Assembly: GCF_030553055.1 (NCBI RefSeq)
Contig: NZ_CP130713.1
Coordinates: 2,480,001 to 2,544,000 of the forward strand
From: Streptomyces sp. XD-27
Lineage (GTDB): Bacteria > Actinomycetota > Actinomycetes > Streptomycetales > Streptomycetaceae
DNA length: 64,000 bases
Reading direction: 5' to 3'
Every line of letters begins with the position of its first letter. Within the stretch, counting starts at the first letter, position 1. Positions 9,096 through 18,704 of the stretch are shown piece after piece. Both the position numbers and the translations under genes were made by a program. The notes below the pieces were generated by a model. It was not told the origin of the DNA and did no database searches. It saw only the letters and a program-made list of their open reading frames with translations.

Positions 9096-9864
9096 CGGAC
9101 AGCCCGCCGGTGCGGACCGCGATGGATCCGTACGGGGTACGCAGCCGAAGCCAGCCGGCCGCCGCCAGCAGCGCGATCGGCTCTTCCGCGACCGCTGTCG
9201 CCCCGGCCACCGCGGCCGCGCCGCGCGCCGGAGCCGGTGCCCCGGCCGGCACGGTCGGCACGGCCGGGCTCGCGGGCCGGACCCGTACCGGCCGCAGGAA
9301 GCCCAGCGACTGCGCCGCGTGGACTGCGCGCAGCGGCAGCCCGGTCGCACCCAGGGTGCGGGACCAGATCTCGCGGCCGATGCGGTCGCGCTCCGCGCGG
9401 GTGCGCCGCTCGGCGGGCAGCGCCTCGTCCCGTGCCCGGAACTCCGCCACGGCGGCGGCCACCGCCGTGGACATCTCCTCCTGGCCGGGGACGCCTTCGA
9501 TGCGCCGCCAGCCGCCGCGCGGCGGCAGCACCCCGGCCCACGGCGGGCCGGTGACGGCCTGGGGCACGGCGACGGTCCGCCCGCCGGGCACGCTCTCCCG
9601 GTCGGACGCCCGCGCCGCGTCCAGCGCGTCGGCGAGCTGTCCGGCGGAGACGGTGACGTCCAGCCGGGACGGCCCGTCGGCGAGCCGCGCGGTGCGGATC
9701 GCGAGGACCTCGAAGGACGGCGGGCGGCCGAAGACCGCGAGCACTCCGCCACCCGCCTGGAGCCGCACGGCCGCCGCCCGGTCGTAGTGGAGCAGCCGCG
9801 CCAGGAAGGCGGCGAGGTCCGCCGCCTCCCGGTCGTCGGCGAAGTGGAGCGCGGGCACCGTCAT
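9073..9864 (-). CDS. Conserved actinobacterial hypothetical protein
   Basis: A 263-residue cytosolic protein, Ala/Arg-rich, with no signal peptide or transmembrane segment. I do not recognise a catalytic motif. It begins MTVPALHFADDREAADLAAFLARLL and has a central segment ESVPGGRTVAVPQAVTGPPWAGVLPPRGGW. Its ATG (9864) overlaps the thioesterase stop (ATGA), and the order EttA - thioesterase - this gene is tightly packed on the minus strand, so it is the third gene of that unit. The last residues lie within a local DNA repeat. Function unknown. Confidence 0.75.
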   Translation of the reverse strand: MTVPALHFADDREAADLAAFLARLLHYDRAAAVRLQAGGGVLAVFGRPPSFEVLAIRTARLADGPSRLDVTVSAGQLADALDAARASDRESVPGGRTVAVPQAVTGPPWAGVLPPRGGWRRIEGVPGQEEMSTAVAAAVAEFRARDEALPAERRTRAERDRIGREIWSRTLGATGLPLRAVHAAQSLGFLRPVRVRPASPAVPTVPAGAPAPARGAAAVAGATAVAEEPIALLAAAGWLRLRTPYGSIAVRTGGLSALPVTPA

Positions 9865-10346
9865 ACGGCGACGGCCCCCTCCGGCTCCGGGTCCGGCTTG
9901 GCGCCACCGGGGCCGCCGGCCGGGCCGCCGCGCGACGGTCCGGCCTCCAGGTACTGCCGCAGGAAGCCCTCCTCCTCGCGCGTGACGCGGCGCGGGCGGC
10001 CCGCCTCCAGGTCGTACGGCACGAGGACGGTGGAGGCGCGCACGTACACGGCCTCCTCGTCCTTGATCTCGTACGCGAGCGTCAGGTAGGCCACGCTGAT
10101 CTTCGTCACCCAGGTCTCGATCGTCACCGGCGAGTGCCGGTGGACGAGCGGTTTGAGGTAGTCGATCTCGTGCCGGGCCACGACGACGCCGCCGGTGAAC
10201 GCGTCACTGCCGTCCCCCGGCGCGAGCCGCCACATGAAGTCGACGCGCGCCTCCTCCAGGTAGCGGAGGTAGACCACGTTGTTGACGTGGCCGAACGCGT
10301 CCATGTCGGACCAGCGCAGGGGGCAGGAGTAGAGGTGGCGGGCCAC
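9861..10346 (-). CDS. Acyl-CoA thioesterase, hotdog fold (4HBT/YbgC-like)
   Basis: A 161-residue hotdog protein. The family motif WSDMDAFGHVNNVVYLRYLEEAR carries the catalytic Asp, and HSPVTIETWV and LAYEI form the fold core. Proteins of this type hydrolyse acyl-CoA or acyl-ACP thioesters in the cytosol. GTG 10346 is used: it sits 1 nt after the ettA stop (TGA C GTG), so the gene is translationally coupled to ettA. The C-terminus has a Gly/Pro-rich tail of about 20 residues that is probably disordered. The natural substrate cannot be inferred. Confidence 0.88.
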   Translation of the reverse strand: MARHLYSCPLRWSDMDAFGHVNNVVYLRYLEEARVDFMWRLAPGDGSDAFTGGVVVARHEIDYLKPLVHRHSPVTIETWVTKISVAYLTLAYEIKDEEAVYVRASTVLVPYDLEAGRPRRVTREEEGFLRQYLEAGPSRGGPAGGPGGAKPDPEPEGAVAV

Positions 10347-10347
10347 G

Positions 10348-12012
10348 TCAGCCCCGGGTGAGCTTCTTGTAGGTGGCGCGGTGCGGACGGGCCGCGTCCG
10401 GGCCGAGCCGCTCGATCTTGTTCTTCTCGTACGACTCGAAGTTGCCCTCGAACCAGAACCACTTGGAGTCGCCCTCGTACGCGAGGATGTGCGTCGCGAC
10501 GCGGTCCAGGAACCAGCGGTCGTGGGAGACGACCACGGCCGCGCCCGGGAACTCGAGCAGCGCGTTCTCCAGGGAGGACAGGGTCTCCACGTCGAGGTCG
10601 TTGGTCGGCTCGTCGAGGAGCAGCAGGTTGCCGCCCTGCTTGAGGGTGAGCGCCAGGTTGAGGCGGTTGCGCTCACCGCCGGAGAGCACACCGGCGGGCT
10701 TCTGCTGGTCCGGGCCCTTGAAGCCGAACGCGGAGACGTAGGCCCGCGAGGGCATCTCGACCTGGCCGACGTTGATGTAGTCCAGCTCGTCGGAGACGAC
10801 GGCCCACAGCGTCTTCTTCGGGTCGATGTTGGCGCGGGACTGGTCGACGTAGGAGATCTTGACGGTCTCGCCGACCTTGATCTCACCGGCGTCCGGCTGC
10901 TCCAGGCCCTGGATCATCTTGAACAGGGTCGTCTTGCCGGCACCGTTGGGGCCGATGACGCCGACGATGCCGTTGCGCGGCAGCGTGAAGGACAGGTCGT
11001 CGATGAGGACCTTCTCCCCGAACGCCTTGGAGAGGTTGTTGACCTCGACCACGACGTTGCCCAGGCGCGGGCCCGGCGGGATCTGGATCTCCTCGAAGTC
11101 CAGCTTCCGGGTCTTCTCGGCCTCGGCGGCCATCTCCTCGTACCGGGCCAGACGGGCCTTGGACTTGGCCTGCCGTCCCTTGGCGTTGGAGCGGACCCAC
11201 TCCAGCTCTTCCTTGAGCCGCTTGGCGCGCTTGGCGTCCTTCTGGCCCTCGACCTTCAGACGGGCCTGCTTGGTCTCCAGGTAGGTGGAGTAGTTGCCCT
11301 CGTAGCCGATGGCGCGGCCGCGGTCGAGCTCCAGGATCCAGCCGGCGACGTTGTCCAGGAAGTACCGGTCGTGGGTGATCGCGACGACGGTGCCCGCGTA
11401 CTTGGCCAGGTGCTGCTCCAGCCACTGGACCGACTCGGCGTCCAGGTGGTTGGTGGGCTCGTCCAGCAGCAGCAGGTCGGGGGCCTCCAGCAGCAGCTTG
11501 CACAGCGCGACGCGGCGCTTCTCACCACCGGAGAGGTTGGTCACGGGCCAGTCGCCGGGCGGGCAGCCCAGGGCGTCCATGGCCTGCTCCAGCTGGGCGT
11601 CGAGGTCCCAGGCGTTGGCGTGGTCCAGGTCCTCCTGGAGCTTGCCCATCTCCTCCAGCAGCGCGTCGGAGTAGTCGGTCGCCATCAGCTCGGCGATCTC
11701 GTTGAACCGGTTGAGCTTGCCCTTGATCTCGGCGACGCCGTCCTCGACGTTCTCCAGAACGGTCTTGGACTCGTCCAGCTCCGGCTCCTGCATGAGGATG
11801 CCCACGGAGTAACCGGGCGACAGGAACGCGTCACCGTTCGACGGCTGCTCAAGACCGGCCATGATCTTCAGCACCGTGGACTTACCGGCGCCGTTGGGGC
11901 CCACGACACCGATCTTGGCGCCGGGCAGGAAGCTCAGCGTCACGTCGTCGAGGATCACCTTGTCACCGTGCGCCTTACGCGTCTTACGCATGGTGTAGAT
12001 GTACTCAGCCAA
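10348..12012 (-). CDS. ettA: Energy-dependent translational throttle protein EttA (ABC-F ATPase)
   Basis: An ABC-F protein that binds the ribosomal E site and gates elongation according to ATP/ADP ratio. There are two ATP-binding cassettes: Walker A GPNGAGKST near residue 36 and GPNGAGKTT near 350, signatures LSGGEKRR and LSGGERNR, and Walker B LLLLDEPTNHLD and LLLLDEPTNDLD. The linker is Arg/Lys-rich. TTG 12012 gives MAEYIYTMRKTRKAHG and 554 residues, which matches the usual EttA length. The frame is open further upstream but that part looks non-coding. No transmembrane domain is present. It is the first gene of a unit with the thioesterase and the hypothetical protein. Confidence 0.95.
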   Translation of the reverse strand: MAEYIYTMRKTRKAHGDKVILDDVTLSFLPGAKIGVVGPNGAGKSTVLKIMAGLEQPSNGDAFLSPGYSVGILMQEPELDESKTVLENVEDGVAEIKGKLNRFNEIAELMATDYSDALLEEMGKLQEDLDHANAWDLDAQLEQAMDALGCPPGDWPVTNLSGGEKRRVALCKLLLEAPDLLLLDEPTNHLDAESVQWLEQHLAKYAGTVVAITHDRYFLDNVAGWILELDRGRAIGYEGNYSTYLETKQARLKVEGQKDAKRAKRLKEELEWVRSNAKGRQAKSKARLARYEEMAAEAEKTRKLDFEEIQIPPGPRLGNVVVEVNNLSKAFGEKVLIDDLSFTLPRNGIVGVIGPNGAGKTTLFKMIQGLEQPDAGEIKVGETVKISYVDQSRANIDPKKTLWAVVSDELDYINVGQVEMPSRAYVSAFGFKGPDQQKPAGVLSGGERNRLNLALTLKQGGNLLLLDEPTNDLDVETLSSLENALLEFPGAAVVVSHDRWFLDRVATHILAYEGDSKWFWFEGNFESYEKNKIERLGPDAARPHRATYKKLTRG

Positions 12013-12197
12013 GAGAAACCGTCCGGCATCTATAGGTGTCGATACGCGACCGAATCGGCCGGGCCGCGTGCGGGCAGATACACCCCATCTTGCCGTACGA
12101 CAAGCCCGCGACGGAAACCCAGTCGGGTGGCCGTGTGCGGCGGCCGCCGTGGTGCGCCGACGGCCGGGTAGCGCTGCGGCCCCGGCCAGGTAGCACT

Positions 12198-12232
12198 GCG
12201 GCCCCGGTGCGCCGAGGGCGCGCCGGGGCCGC
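12198..12232. terminator. Strong GC hairpin between ettA and a surface-protein gene
   Basis: A 16-bp stem (12198-12213 with 12217-12232, one G-U pair) closes a GAG loop. It lies about 35 nt beyond the stop of the minus-strand surface protein gene, so it probably ends that transcript. A smaller stem ACCGTC/GACGGT at 12242-12256 precedes it. No U-tract follows, as is common in Streptomyces. Confidence 0.7.
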
Positions 12233-12266
12233 GAGAGGCTCACCGTCTCAGACGGTCACGTGGTCC

Positions 12267-13661
12267 TCACTGAGCGGCGCCGGACTTCTTCTTGCGGAGG
12301 AAGAACACCGTTCCGCCGCCGATGGCGACCAGCGCGACCGCGATGCCCGCGATCATCGGGGTGTTGCTGCTGCTGCCGGTCTCGGCGAGGTCACCGCCGT
12401 CGGTCTCACCGCCGGTGGTGCCGCCGGCCGAGGCCGGGCCCGGCTTGTTGGGCGGGGTGTCCTGGCCGCCGCCGTTGCCCGCGGTCTTGCAGTCGAGGAC
12501 GCCGGAGAACGTCTTCTCGAAGCCGTTCGGGCCGGTGATGGTGAAGCGGTAGGACTGGTCCTCCCGCACCGGGACGGTGATCGTCTCGGACTTGCCGGCC
12601 TCGACGGTGTGCTCCTTGCCCGCGAGCTCGAAGGTGAACGCCTCGTCGCCCTTGTTCGTCGCGGTGACGTCCACGCCGCCCTTGGCGCAGTTCTTCTCGG
12701 CCGACAGCGCCGGTATCGGGCCCTTCTTCGCCCAGGTCGCGGTCGCGGTGGCGGAGACGGTGCTCTCGCTGGAACCGGCCAGGATCTGGGTCTGGCTCTT
12801 GCTCTCGCTGGCGAACGCGCGGCCGACGGGGACCTTCGTCGTGGCCTGGGCGGTCAGCGTGGTGGAGCCGTCGACGGCACCGGCGGGGATGTCGACGTAC
12901 AGCCGGCTGCCGTTGGCGGCGCTGGTGACCGGCTTGCCGTCCTTGTCGACGACCTTGACGCCGGCGGGGGCCCCGGCGCCCGGGGCGACCGTGACCCGGG
13001 CGGCGTTGGTGTGCACGGTGATCGGGCCGAGCCGCTCGCCGGACTTGCCGGAGACCGCCGGCGGGTCCAGGGTCAGGGACGCCTTGGGCTCCTCCAGGCC
13101 CTGCGCGCTCTTCTCCAGGTAGTCGGCGAGCTTCTCCGCGGCCGGGTCGACGGCCTCGACATCGGCCTTATCGGAGAAGCGCCAGATGGCGACCTGGGTG
13201 CCGGCGGCGGCGGTCTTCTCGGTGAGGGCCCCGGAACCGGCCTTGGCCGCGAGCGCCGACAGGTCGTTCACCTGCGGGTAGGAGTTCTGCAGGATCCAGC
13301 GGATCTTGCCGGCGTCGGGGTTGTTGTGCAGCGAGGTCGCGTCCCAGGGCTTCTCCTGGTACCGCGCCTTCTCCTGCGTCGGGTTGTGGATGTCGATGCA
13401 GTACGTCTGAATGGTGCCGCCGTTGTCGACCGCCATCTCGAACAGACCGGCGCCGACTTCCTGGTCCTTGCCGTCGTCGTGGATGACCGCCTGGTCGAAG
13501 ACTCTGAGGCCGGTGAGCGTGGCAGTCGCGCCGCCCTGGTCAGGGGTCGCGTCGTCCGCGGCGGCAGGACCCGCGACGGCTATCGCGCCGACCGCGGCCA
13601 GGCCGGAGGCCAGGACAGCGGCGGCGAGGCGGGCAGCGCCGCGCCTCTTTGCAGAGATCAT
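12267..13661 (-). CDS. Cys-Gln thioester-domain surface protein with LAETG sorting signal
   Basis: A 464-residue secreted, wall-anchored protein. The signal peptide (about 1-36) ends at PAAA/DD. A thioester domain is indicated by TYCIDIHNPT (Cys near 87) and TQVAIW (Gln near 155), the pair that forms an internal thioester able to couple covalently to surfaces. A middle region of beta-rich domains follows, then a Gly/Thr-rich stalk, LAETG near 420, a hydrophobic helix and the basic tail FLRKKKSGAAQ. LAxTG is the class E sortase signal used in streptomycetes. The start has AAGGGGAA upstream. It stands alone on the minus strand and ends before a strong hairpin. Adhesin-like function is inferred from the family. 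Confidence 0.9.
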   Translation of the reverse strand: MISAKRRGAARLAAAVLASGLAAVGAIAVAGPAAADDATPDQGGATATLTGLRVFDQAVIHDDGKDQEVGAGLFEMAVDNGGTIQTYCIDIHNPTQEKARYQEKPWDATSLHNNPDAGKIRWILQNSYPQVNDLSALAAKAGSGALTEKTAAAGTQVAIWRFSDKADVEAVDPAAEKLADYLEKSAQGLEEPKASLTLDPPAVSGKSGERLGPITVHTNAARVTVAPGAGAPAGVKVVDKDGKPVTSAANGSRLYVDIPAGAVDGSTTLTAQATTKVPVGRAFASESKSQTQILAGSSESTVSATATATWAKKGPIPALSAEKNCAKGGVDVTATNKGDEAFTFELAGKEHTVEAGKSETITVPVREDQSYRFTITGPNGFEKTFSGVLDCKTAGNGGGQDTPPNKPGPASAGGTTGGETDGGDLAETGSSSNTPMIAGIAVALVAIGGGTVFFLRKKKSGAAQ

Positions 13662-13866
13662 GATTTCCCCTTCGGGCGAGCACAGGTCATCGAGGGCACG
13701 TCTCGCCGGCGAACTCCAAACTCAGGAAACCCCCGTTGGCACTCAGGGATCCTAGGGAGGTCGGCTCGCCCGTTCCCCATGAATGAGCACGGCCAACCGA
13801 TCCGAATCGGAATCGTTATCGCCAGGACCGATCCAGGACCTGGCAATATCGATAAATCTCCGGCCT

Positions 13867-14388
13867 TCATGGGGCTGTTGCCCCGGTCAACTGCGGTTTG
13901 GCCTGGGAGACCCGCCTGAACGCCGCGGTGCCGCGGGCCAGATCGTGCCCCACCGCCAGCGCGTCGATCTCCACCGAGACCCGCCGATCGCTCTCGTGGC
14001 CCCGGGCACCCGCTGGTTCCTGAGGATCCCTCGGGACCGAGGCCGGGACCGGGACTGGGACCGGGGCCGGGACCGAGGCCGGGACCTGGGCGCCCCCGGG
14101 TTGCGGAGTGTCGCGCGGCTCCCGCCACTCCTCCCGGACCCGCAACCTTCCCTGCACGACCACCGGTTCACCGATGGTCACCGACGCGGCCACGTTCACC
14201 GCGAGCGATCGCCACGCCCACACCGTGTAGAAACTCGTGTACGCGTCCTGCCACACCTCGCGCGCCCGGTCCCAGCGACGTGCCGTCACCGCCAGCCGGA
14301 ACCGCGTCACGGGCACCCCCGACGCCGTCTCCCGGAACTCCGGCCGTGTGGCCACGTTCCCCACCAAAGTCACCAAGGTCTCGTTCAT
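13867..14388 (-). CDS. ssbB: Single-stranded DNA-binding protein SsbB, with Pro/Val repeat insertion
   Basis: An OB-fold ssDNA-binding protein of 173 residues. MNETLVTLVGNVATRPEFRETASGVPVTRFRLAVT and FYTVWAWRSLAVNVAASVTIGEPVVVQGRLRVREE are classical SSB segments. The acidic C-terminal tip of replicative SSB is absent, which identifies the SsbB paralogue, linked in S. coelicolor to chromosome segregation at sporulation. About residues 100-120 hold a repeat of PVPASVPAPVP type encoded by CGGGAC-like tandem units (14030-14090). This makes the protein longer than the usual paralogue of roughly 156 residues. ATG 14388 has GGGAGG nine bases upstream. Two perfect DnaA boxes lie 82-108 bp upstream of the start. 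Confidence 0.9.
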   Translation of the reverse strand: MNETLVTLVGNVATRPEFRETASGVPVTRFRLAVTARRWDRAREVWQDAYTSFYTVWAWRSLAVNVAASVTIGEPVVVQGRLRVREEWREPRDTPQPGGAQVPASVPAPVPVPVPASVPRDPQEPAGARGHESDRRVSVEIDALAVGHDLARGTAAFRRVSQAKPQLTGATAP

Positions 14389-14469
14389 TCGGACCAGCCT
14401 CCCCCGCTGCCGCTCATCTCTCGTGCCGTGTCCTCATGCTGCCCCGGCCGGCCGCATCCCGCTGAGGCG

Positions 14470-14496
14470 TGTGGACAAGCACCGGCCTGTGGACAA
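14470..14496 (-). promoter_or_regulatory. Pair of perfect DnaA boxes upstream of ssbB
   Basis: TTGTCCACA, the preferred Streptomyces DnaA box, occurs twice on the minus strand, at 14470-14478 and 14488-14496, in the same orientation with 18 bp from start to start. They lie in the 212-bp gap upstream of ssbB and downstream of the GTPase gene. DnaA control of ssbB is an inference. Confidence 0.65.
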
Positions 14497-14514
14497 CCCG
14501 GTCACCCGATCGAG

Positions 14515-14602
14515 GCGCCTGGCCGGAGTGGCGGCCCTCCTGGCGGGAGGGACGGCTCCACTGGCGGAGGAACAGCTCTGCTGGCGGGAGCGACAGCTCC
14601 TC
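14515..14602. repeat. Three degenerate copies of a 22-bp unit upstream of ssbB
   Basis: Units of the form CTGGCGGGAG..ACAGCTC recur at about 14540, 14563 and 14580, ending at the GTPase stop codon. Nothing else is recognised in this intergenic stretch apart from the DnaA boxes. Confidence 0.5.
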
Positions 14603-16700
14603 AGCCCGACCCGCCCGCCGCGACCGCGTACTTCTCCCGCACCTCGCGGTACCGCCCCAGCTCAGCCGCCACCGGCTCCAGCACCCGGGTCCGTCCGCAT
14701 CCCGCGGCCGCGTCCCGCATGCGCCGCTCCACCGACTGCCCGTACGCACGGGCCGGCCCGTGCGACACCAGCACGCAGCACCACGACAGCACCGGCCCGC
14801 TGAGCACTCCGCCCGCCAGGAGCACCGCGGGCTTCCACCAGTCGTAGTCCAGCCGACCGGCCACCGCGCCGACCAGCCAGCCCGTGGCCACGATCTGGAG
14901 GACCAGCAGGGCCAGTTGGGCCACCGCCACCGCCGACCACCACGGCGGCCGGGGCGGGCCGCCGTACGGAGCCACCGCGGCCACGGCCTCGTCCATCGCC
15001 TCCGGCAGCCCCTTGGCTCCCCGCCGCGCCGTCTCGCGAACCGCCTGCGCCCAGGGCGCCGGCAGGCCCGCCGCGGCCTCGTCCGCCACGATCCGTACCG
15101 CCTCGTCGACCGCGGGTCGCGCCGTCACCGGCTCCGCCGCCATCGGCCCGCCCGCCTCCTGTACGCCACCGCGGCCGAGCCGCCCCCACGGCGTCCCGCA
15201 CGCCCGGCCCGCCTCGCGCACCCACATCCGCTCGGCCGCCTGTCCGACGGCCTCCGCCCCCGCCGCGTCCGCCAGCCGGTCCTCGAAGTCCGTGCACGAG
15301 CCCTCGCCCAGTCCGGCGCCCCCGCCGTTCCCCACATACGCCGGACGCAGCCGCTCGGTCGCCCCGTCGACGTCCGCGGACAGCCGCCGCTCGGCGGCTC
15401 CGCACTCGCCCACGAACCGGCCCAGCGCCTTCCGCAGTTCGCCGACGCCCTGGCCGGTCAGCGCGGACACCGGCATCACGGTCGCGCCCGGCTCGCCGTG
15501 CTCGCCCAGCGCCAGGCCGTCCTCGTCCAGCAGCCGCCGCAGGTCGTCCAGCACCTGGTCGGCGGCCTCGCCGGGCAGCCGGTCCACCTGGTTGAGGACG
15601 ACGAAGGTCACCTCCGCGTAGCCCGCCAGCGGCCGCAGATAGCGCTCATGCAGCACGGCGTCCCCGTACTTCTCCGGATCCACCACCCACACCACCGCGT
15701 CGACCAGCCCGAGCAGCCGGTCGACCCGCTCCCGGTGGCCCGTGGCGGCCGAGTCGTGGTCGGGCAGGTCCAGCAGGACGAGCCCGCGCAGGACCGCGTC
15801 GTAGGGGTCCACCGGCCGGTGCCGGGCCTGCGGTGCGATGTCGAGCCGGTCCAGCAGCCCGTCGGCGTGGTCGGTCCAGGCGCAGGCGACGGGTTCGGCG
15901 GTGGTCGGCCGTCGCACCCCGGCCTTGGAGAGTTCGGTCCCCGCGAGGGAGTTGAAGAGAGTGGACTTCCCGCTTCCGGTGGCTCCGGCGAGTGCGACGA
16001 CGGTGTGCCCGAGGGAGTGCCGCCCGCGCGCCACCGCCTCGTCCAGCACCCGGCCGGCCTCGGCGAGCGCGCGCCGGTCCAGCCGGTTGCGGGAGAGCCC
16101 CACCAGCTCGCGCAACGCGTCGAGACGCGGACGCAGGGTGCGCGGAGCGCCGCCCCGCGGGTACGGGTAGTCGGCGCCGCGGTCACGGTCACCGGACGCC
16201 GCCCAGGAGACGCGCCCGGCCCCGGTACCGCCTCGCGCAGGCGCGGCGCCCGTGAAGCTCGCCGTACCCGTCGTATGGGCCGTACGCGCCATGCCGGGCG
16301 CGGGAACCGTACCCGTCGTATGCGCCATGCCCGGCACGGGAGCCGTACTCGTCGTACGGGCCATGCCGGGCGCAGGAGCCGTACTCGTCGTCCGCGCCAT
16401 GCCGAGCACGGGTGCCGCACCAGCCGCACCCGGCACGGGAGCTGCACTCGGCACAGACGCCATGCCCCGGACAGGAGCCGCACTCGGCGCACACGCCATG
16501 CCCGGCACGGGAGTCACACCCGGCACAGGAGCAGCGCCCAGCCCGCGAGCCGCACCCAGCCCGGGAGCCGCACCCGGCGCAGGCGGCATACGCGCGGGCT
16601 CCGTCCCGCCGCCGCGGCCGCTCGGCGACGCCGTCGGCCTGCCGTCCGCAGCCTGGCCTGCCCACCGGCCGTCGTGTCCCGTCGCCGTCACCGCGGTCAC
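14601..16700 (-). CDS. YfjP-family membrane GTPase with repetitive N-terminal extension
   Basis: Era/dynamin-like GTPase, about 699 residues. The G domain has G1 GATGSGKST near residue 237, G3 DLPDHDSA and G4 NQVD. Two C-terminal hydrophobic helices ([22 protein letters not shown] and [16 protein letters not shown]) place it at the membrane. The first 160 or so residues are low-complexity [15 protein letters not shown] repeats. GTG 16700 overlaps the stop of the upstream dynamin-like gene (GTGA). A second in-frame GTG at 16691 is better spaced from the extended SD GGAGAGG and could be the true start. Paired GTPases like these beside ssbB suggest membrane remodelling or division, but the role is unproven. 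Confidence 0.85.
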   Translation of the reverse strand: MTAVTATGHDGRWAGQAADGRPTASPSGRGGGTEPARMPPAPGAAPGLGAARGLGAAPVPGVTPVPGMACAPSAAPVRGMASVPSAAPVPGAAGAAPVLGMARTTSTAPAPGMARTTSTAPVPGMAHTTGTVPAPGMARTAHTTGTASFTGAAPARGGTGAGRVSWAASGDRDRGADYPYPRGGAPRTLRPRLDALRELVGLSRNRLDRRALAEAGRVLDEAVARGRHSLGHTVVALAGATGSGKSTLFNSLAGTELSKAGVRRPTTAEPVACAWTDHADGLLDRLDIAPQARHRPVDPYDAVLRGLVLLDLPDHDSAATGHRERVDRLLGLVDAVVWVVDPEKYGDAVLHERYLRPLAGYAEVTFVVLNQVDRLPGEAADQVLDDLRRLLDEDGLALGEHGEPGATVMPVSALTGQGVGELRKALGRFVGECGAAERRLSADVDGATERLRPAYVGNGGGAGLGEGSCTDFEDRLADAAGAEAVGQAAERMWVREAGRACGTPWGRLGRGGVQEAGGPMAAEPVTARPAVDEAVRIVADEAAAGLPAPWAQAVRETARRGAKGLPEAMDEAVAAVAPYGGPPRPPWWSAVAVAQLALLVLQIVATGWLVGAVAGRLDYDWWKPAVLLAGGVLSGPVLSWCCVLVSHGPARAYGQSVERRMRDAAAGCGRTRVLEPVAAELGRYREVREKYAVAAGGSG
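16285..16440. repeat. Intragenic minisatellite of about 36 bp units
   Basis: Four or more imperfect head-to-tail units containing GCCATGCC(G/C)GGC and CCGTACTCGTCGTA lie inside the N-terminal part of the YfjP-like GTPase and encode the [11 protein letters not shown] repeats. Further degenerate units run to about 16600. Confidence 0.7.
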
Positions 16701-18313
16701 CTCTCCTTCTGCAGTACGGACAGCGCCGCGATCAGCCGGACCTGGTGGTCGGGGGTGACGTCGAGCGCGTCGAGCGGGGCGAGCCTGCGGTCCCGTTCCG
16801 CCTCCAGCGCCCGCTCCACGTAGGTACTCAGCAGGCGCCCGCCACGGTCCTGGAGGCCCAGGACCCCGTGCGCGCCGAGCGTCTCGGCGAGGGTCTCGCC
16901 CGCGGAACGGGCCCGGCGGCCGCCCAGCAGCGCCGTGACCAGCAGCGCCGCGACGGCCTCCGGGTCCGGGCCGCCGCCGCGCTCGGAGACGTGCAGCTCC
17001 CGCACCTCCTCCTCCGTCAGCTCCTCGACGTGGCGCCGCCAGCGGCGGGCCGCCACACCCATGCGTTCGCCCGCCGCCCGCGGCTCGCTCGGGGCGAGCC
17101 CGACGCGGGCGGCCGGCTCCCGTTCGGCACCGGCGGCGATCTCCTCGTCGGCGGCGGCGGCCGCGCCGCGCAGCAGGGTGGCGAGGGAGTCCGTGAGGGC
17201 GGTGAGCAGTTCGGCGGGGGTGCTGTCGGCGGGGTAGCCGTGCCAGTGGGTGAGCGCGCCGCCCGCGAGCGCCGCGCCCGCGGCAATCTCCTTCTGTACG
17301 CGCTCGATGGCGCCCTGGTACGCGTCCTCCACCCGCTGGACGAGCCGTACCGCGGCGGCGTGCTGCGCGGCGGCGGCCGCGGCCAGCGCGGGCATCCGGG
17401 AGCGCATCGAGGCCAGGACGCCGGCGGCGGTGCGCTGCGCGGCGGCGGCCCGGGTCTCGGGGTCCCGGGCGCACCGGATGAGCCAGTCGCGCAGCGCGGC
17501 GACGGCGGTGGCGGGCAGCAGTCCGCTGCCCCCGCCCGCGGATTCGGGCAGTTCGGGGATGGTGAAGCGGGGTACCTGGCCGAGTCCGGCGGCGGTGAGC
17601 AGCGCGCCGTACTGGCGGGAGACGTCGGCGGCGAACTGGTGCGGCACCCGGTCCAGAACGGTGACCATGGTGGCGTCGTACTCCTTGGCGGTACGCAGCA
17701 GGTGCCAGGGCACGGCGTCGGCGTAGCGGGTGGCCGTGGTGACCAGCACCCAGATGTCGGCGGCGCAGATGAGCTCGGCGGCCAGGTCGCGGTTGCGGGC
17801 GATGAGGGAGTCGATGTCGGGGGCGTCGAGGAGCGCGAGCCCGGGCTCCAGCGCCGGATCGCTCTCGATCCGCAGCTGGGCGCCCCCGTCGTCCGCCGTC
17901 TCGTCGTCCTCGAGGTAGGACTCCCGGTCGGCGTCGCCCTGCGGGGGCAACCACACGCGGGTGAGCTGCGGCAGGATGCGCTGCCCCGCGAACCAGGGGT
18001 GGTCGCCCGGGTGGCAGACCAGGACGGGCGTACGGGTGGTGGGCCGCAGCACCCCGGCCTCGGTGACCCGCCGCCCGACGAGTGAGTTGACGAGCGTGGA
18101 CTTGCCCGCGCCGGTGGAGCCGCCGACAACGGCGAGCAGCGGCGCGTCGGGGTTGCGCAGGCGGGGCACGAGGTAGTCGTCGAGCTGGGCGAGGAGCTCG
18201 GCACGGCTTCGGCGGGCGCGGACGGCGCCGGGGAGAGGGAGCGGAAAACGTGCGGCGTCGACACTGCCGCGCAGTGCGGACAGCGTGTCGAGCAGTCGGG
18301 GCCGTACGTCCAT
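16697..18313 (-). CDS. Dynamin-like / YdjX-neighbour GTPase
   Basis: Large GTPase of about 538 residues, starting [16 protein letters not shown]. Walker A is GGSTGAGKS (near residue 63), the G3-like segment is [10 protein letters not shown] and the G4-like region is VTVLDRVPH. The C-terminal half is long and helical (Ala/Glu/Arg-rich), as in dynamin stalks, without a clear transmembrane segment. ATG 18313 is chosen; an in-frame GTG at 18322 is an alternative. Its stop TGA overlaps the GTG of the YfjP-like gene, so the two are co-translated and probably form a heteromeric pair. An AT-rich stretch with the inverted repeat CACAA-TT-TTGTG (18335-18346) just upstream may be the promoter or operator. 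Confidence 0.82.
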   Translation of the reverse strand: MDVRPRLLDTLSALRGSVDAARFPLPLPGAVRARRSRAELLAQLDDYLVPRLRNPDAPLLAVVGGSTGAGKSTLVNSLVGRRVTEAGVLRPTTRTPVLVCHPGDHPWFAGQRILPQLTRVWLPPQGDADRESYLEDDETADDGGAQLRIESDPALEPGLALLDAPDIDSLIARNRDLAAELICAADIWVLVTTATRYADAVPWHLLRTAKEYDATMVTVLDRVPHQFAADVSRQYGALLTAAGLGQVPRFTIPELPESAGGGSGLLPATAVAALRDWLIRCARDPETRAAAAQRTAAGVLASMRSRMPALAAAAAAQHAAAVRLVQRVEDAYQGAIERVQKEIAAGAALAGGALTHWHGYPADSTPAELLTALTDSLATLLRGAAAAADEEIAAGAEREPAARVGLAPSEPRAAGERMGVAARRWRRHVEELTEEEVRELHVSERGGGPDPEAVAALLVTALLGGRRARSAGETLAETLGAHGVLGLQDRGGRLLSTYVERALEAERDRRLAPLDALDVTPDHQVRLIAALSVLQKER

Positions 18314-18346
18314 GATCGCCACGGGTGCAGAATGCACAATTTTGTG

Positions 18347-18704
18347 GGCTTTTTGAAGCGTATGACCGGCCACACGCGGCGATGAGACCCGCCCGGATCA
18401 CCCCAGACGGGGCACGGAACGGTGATCACGACGGAGACTCAGGCATAACGAGTACACAACACCCGCCTCCTGAGGCGTGAAAAACGATGCAGGATTCGTA
18501 CCTGCCTGCGATTATCAGGACCGCTTCACCGAACCTCCACAACGTGCCACGGAGGTGAAGCAACCGGGACGAGGTGTACGGACCCCTATTCTTGTCCCCG
18601 GCAAGGTCACGGATCCGCCCGAAGCCCGGCCACCGGCACCACGGCCCCGCACGGTCGGAACCGCAGGCAACCGGGGCATCGTGCGGTCACGGCCACCACC
18701 ACCG
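18347..18704. other. Intergenic region upstream of tRNA-Arg
   Basis: About 360 bases without a convincing gene. A small perfect stem CGCCTC/GAGGCG sits at 18463-18476. Open frames here run across the tRNA and are not credible. It probably contains the divergent promoters for the GTPase pair and the tRNA, but no clear -10/-35 pair was found. Confidence 0.4.
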
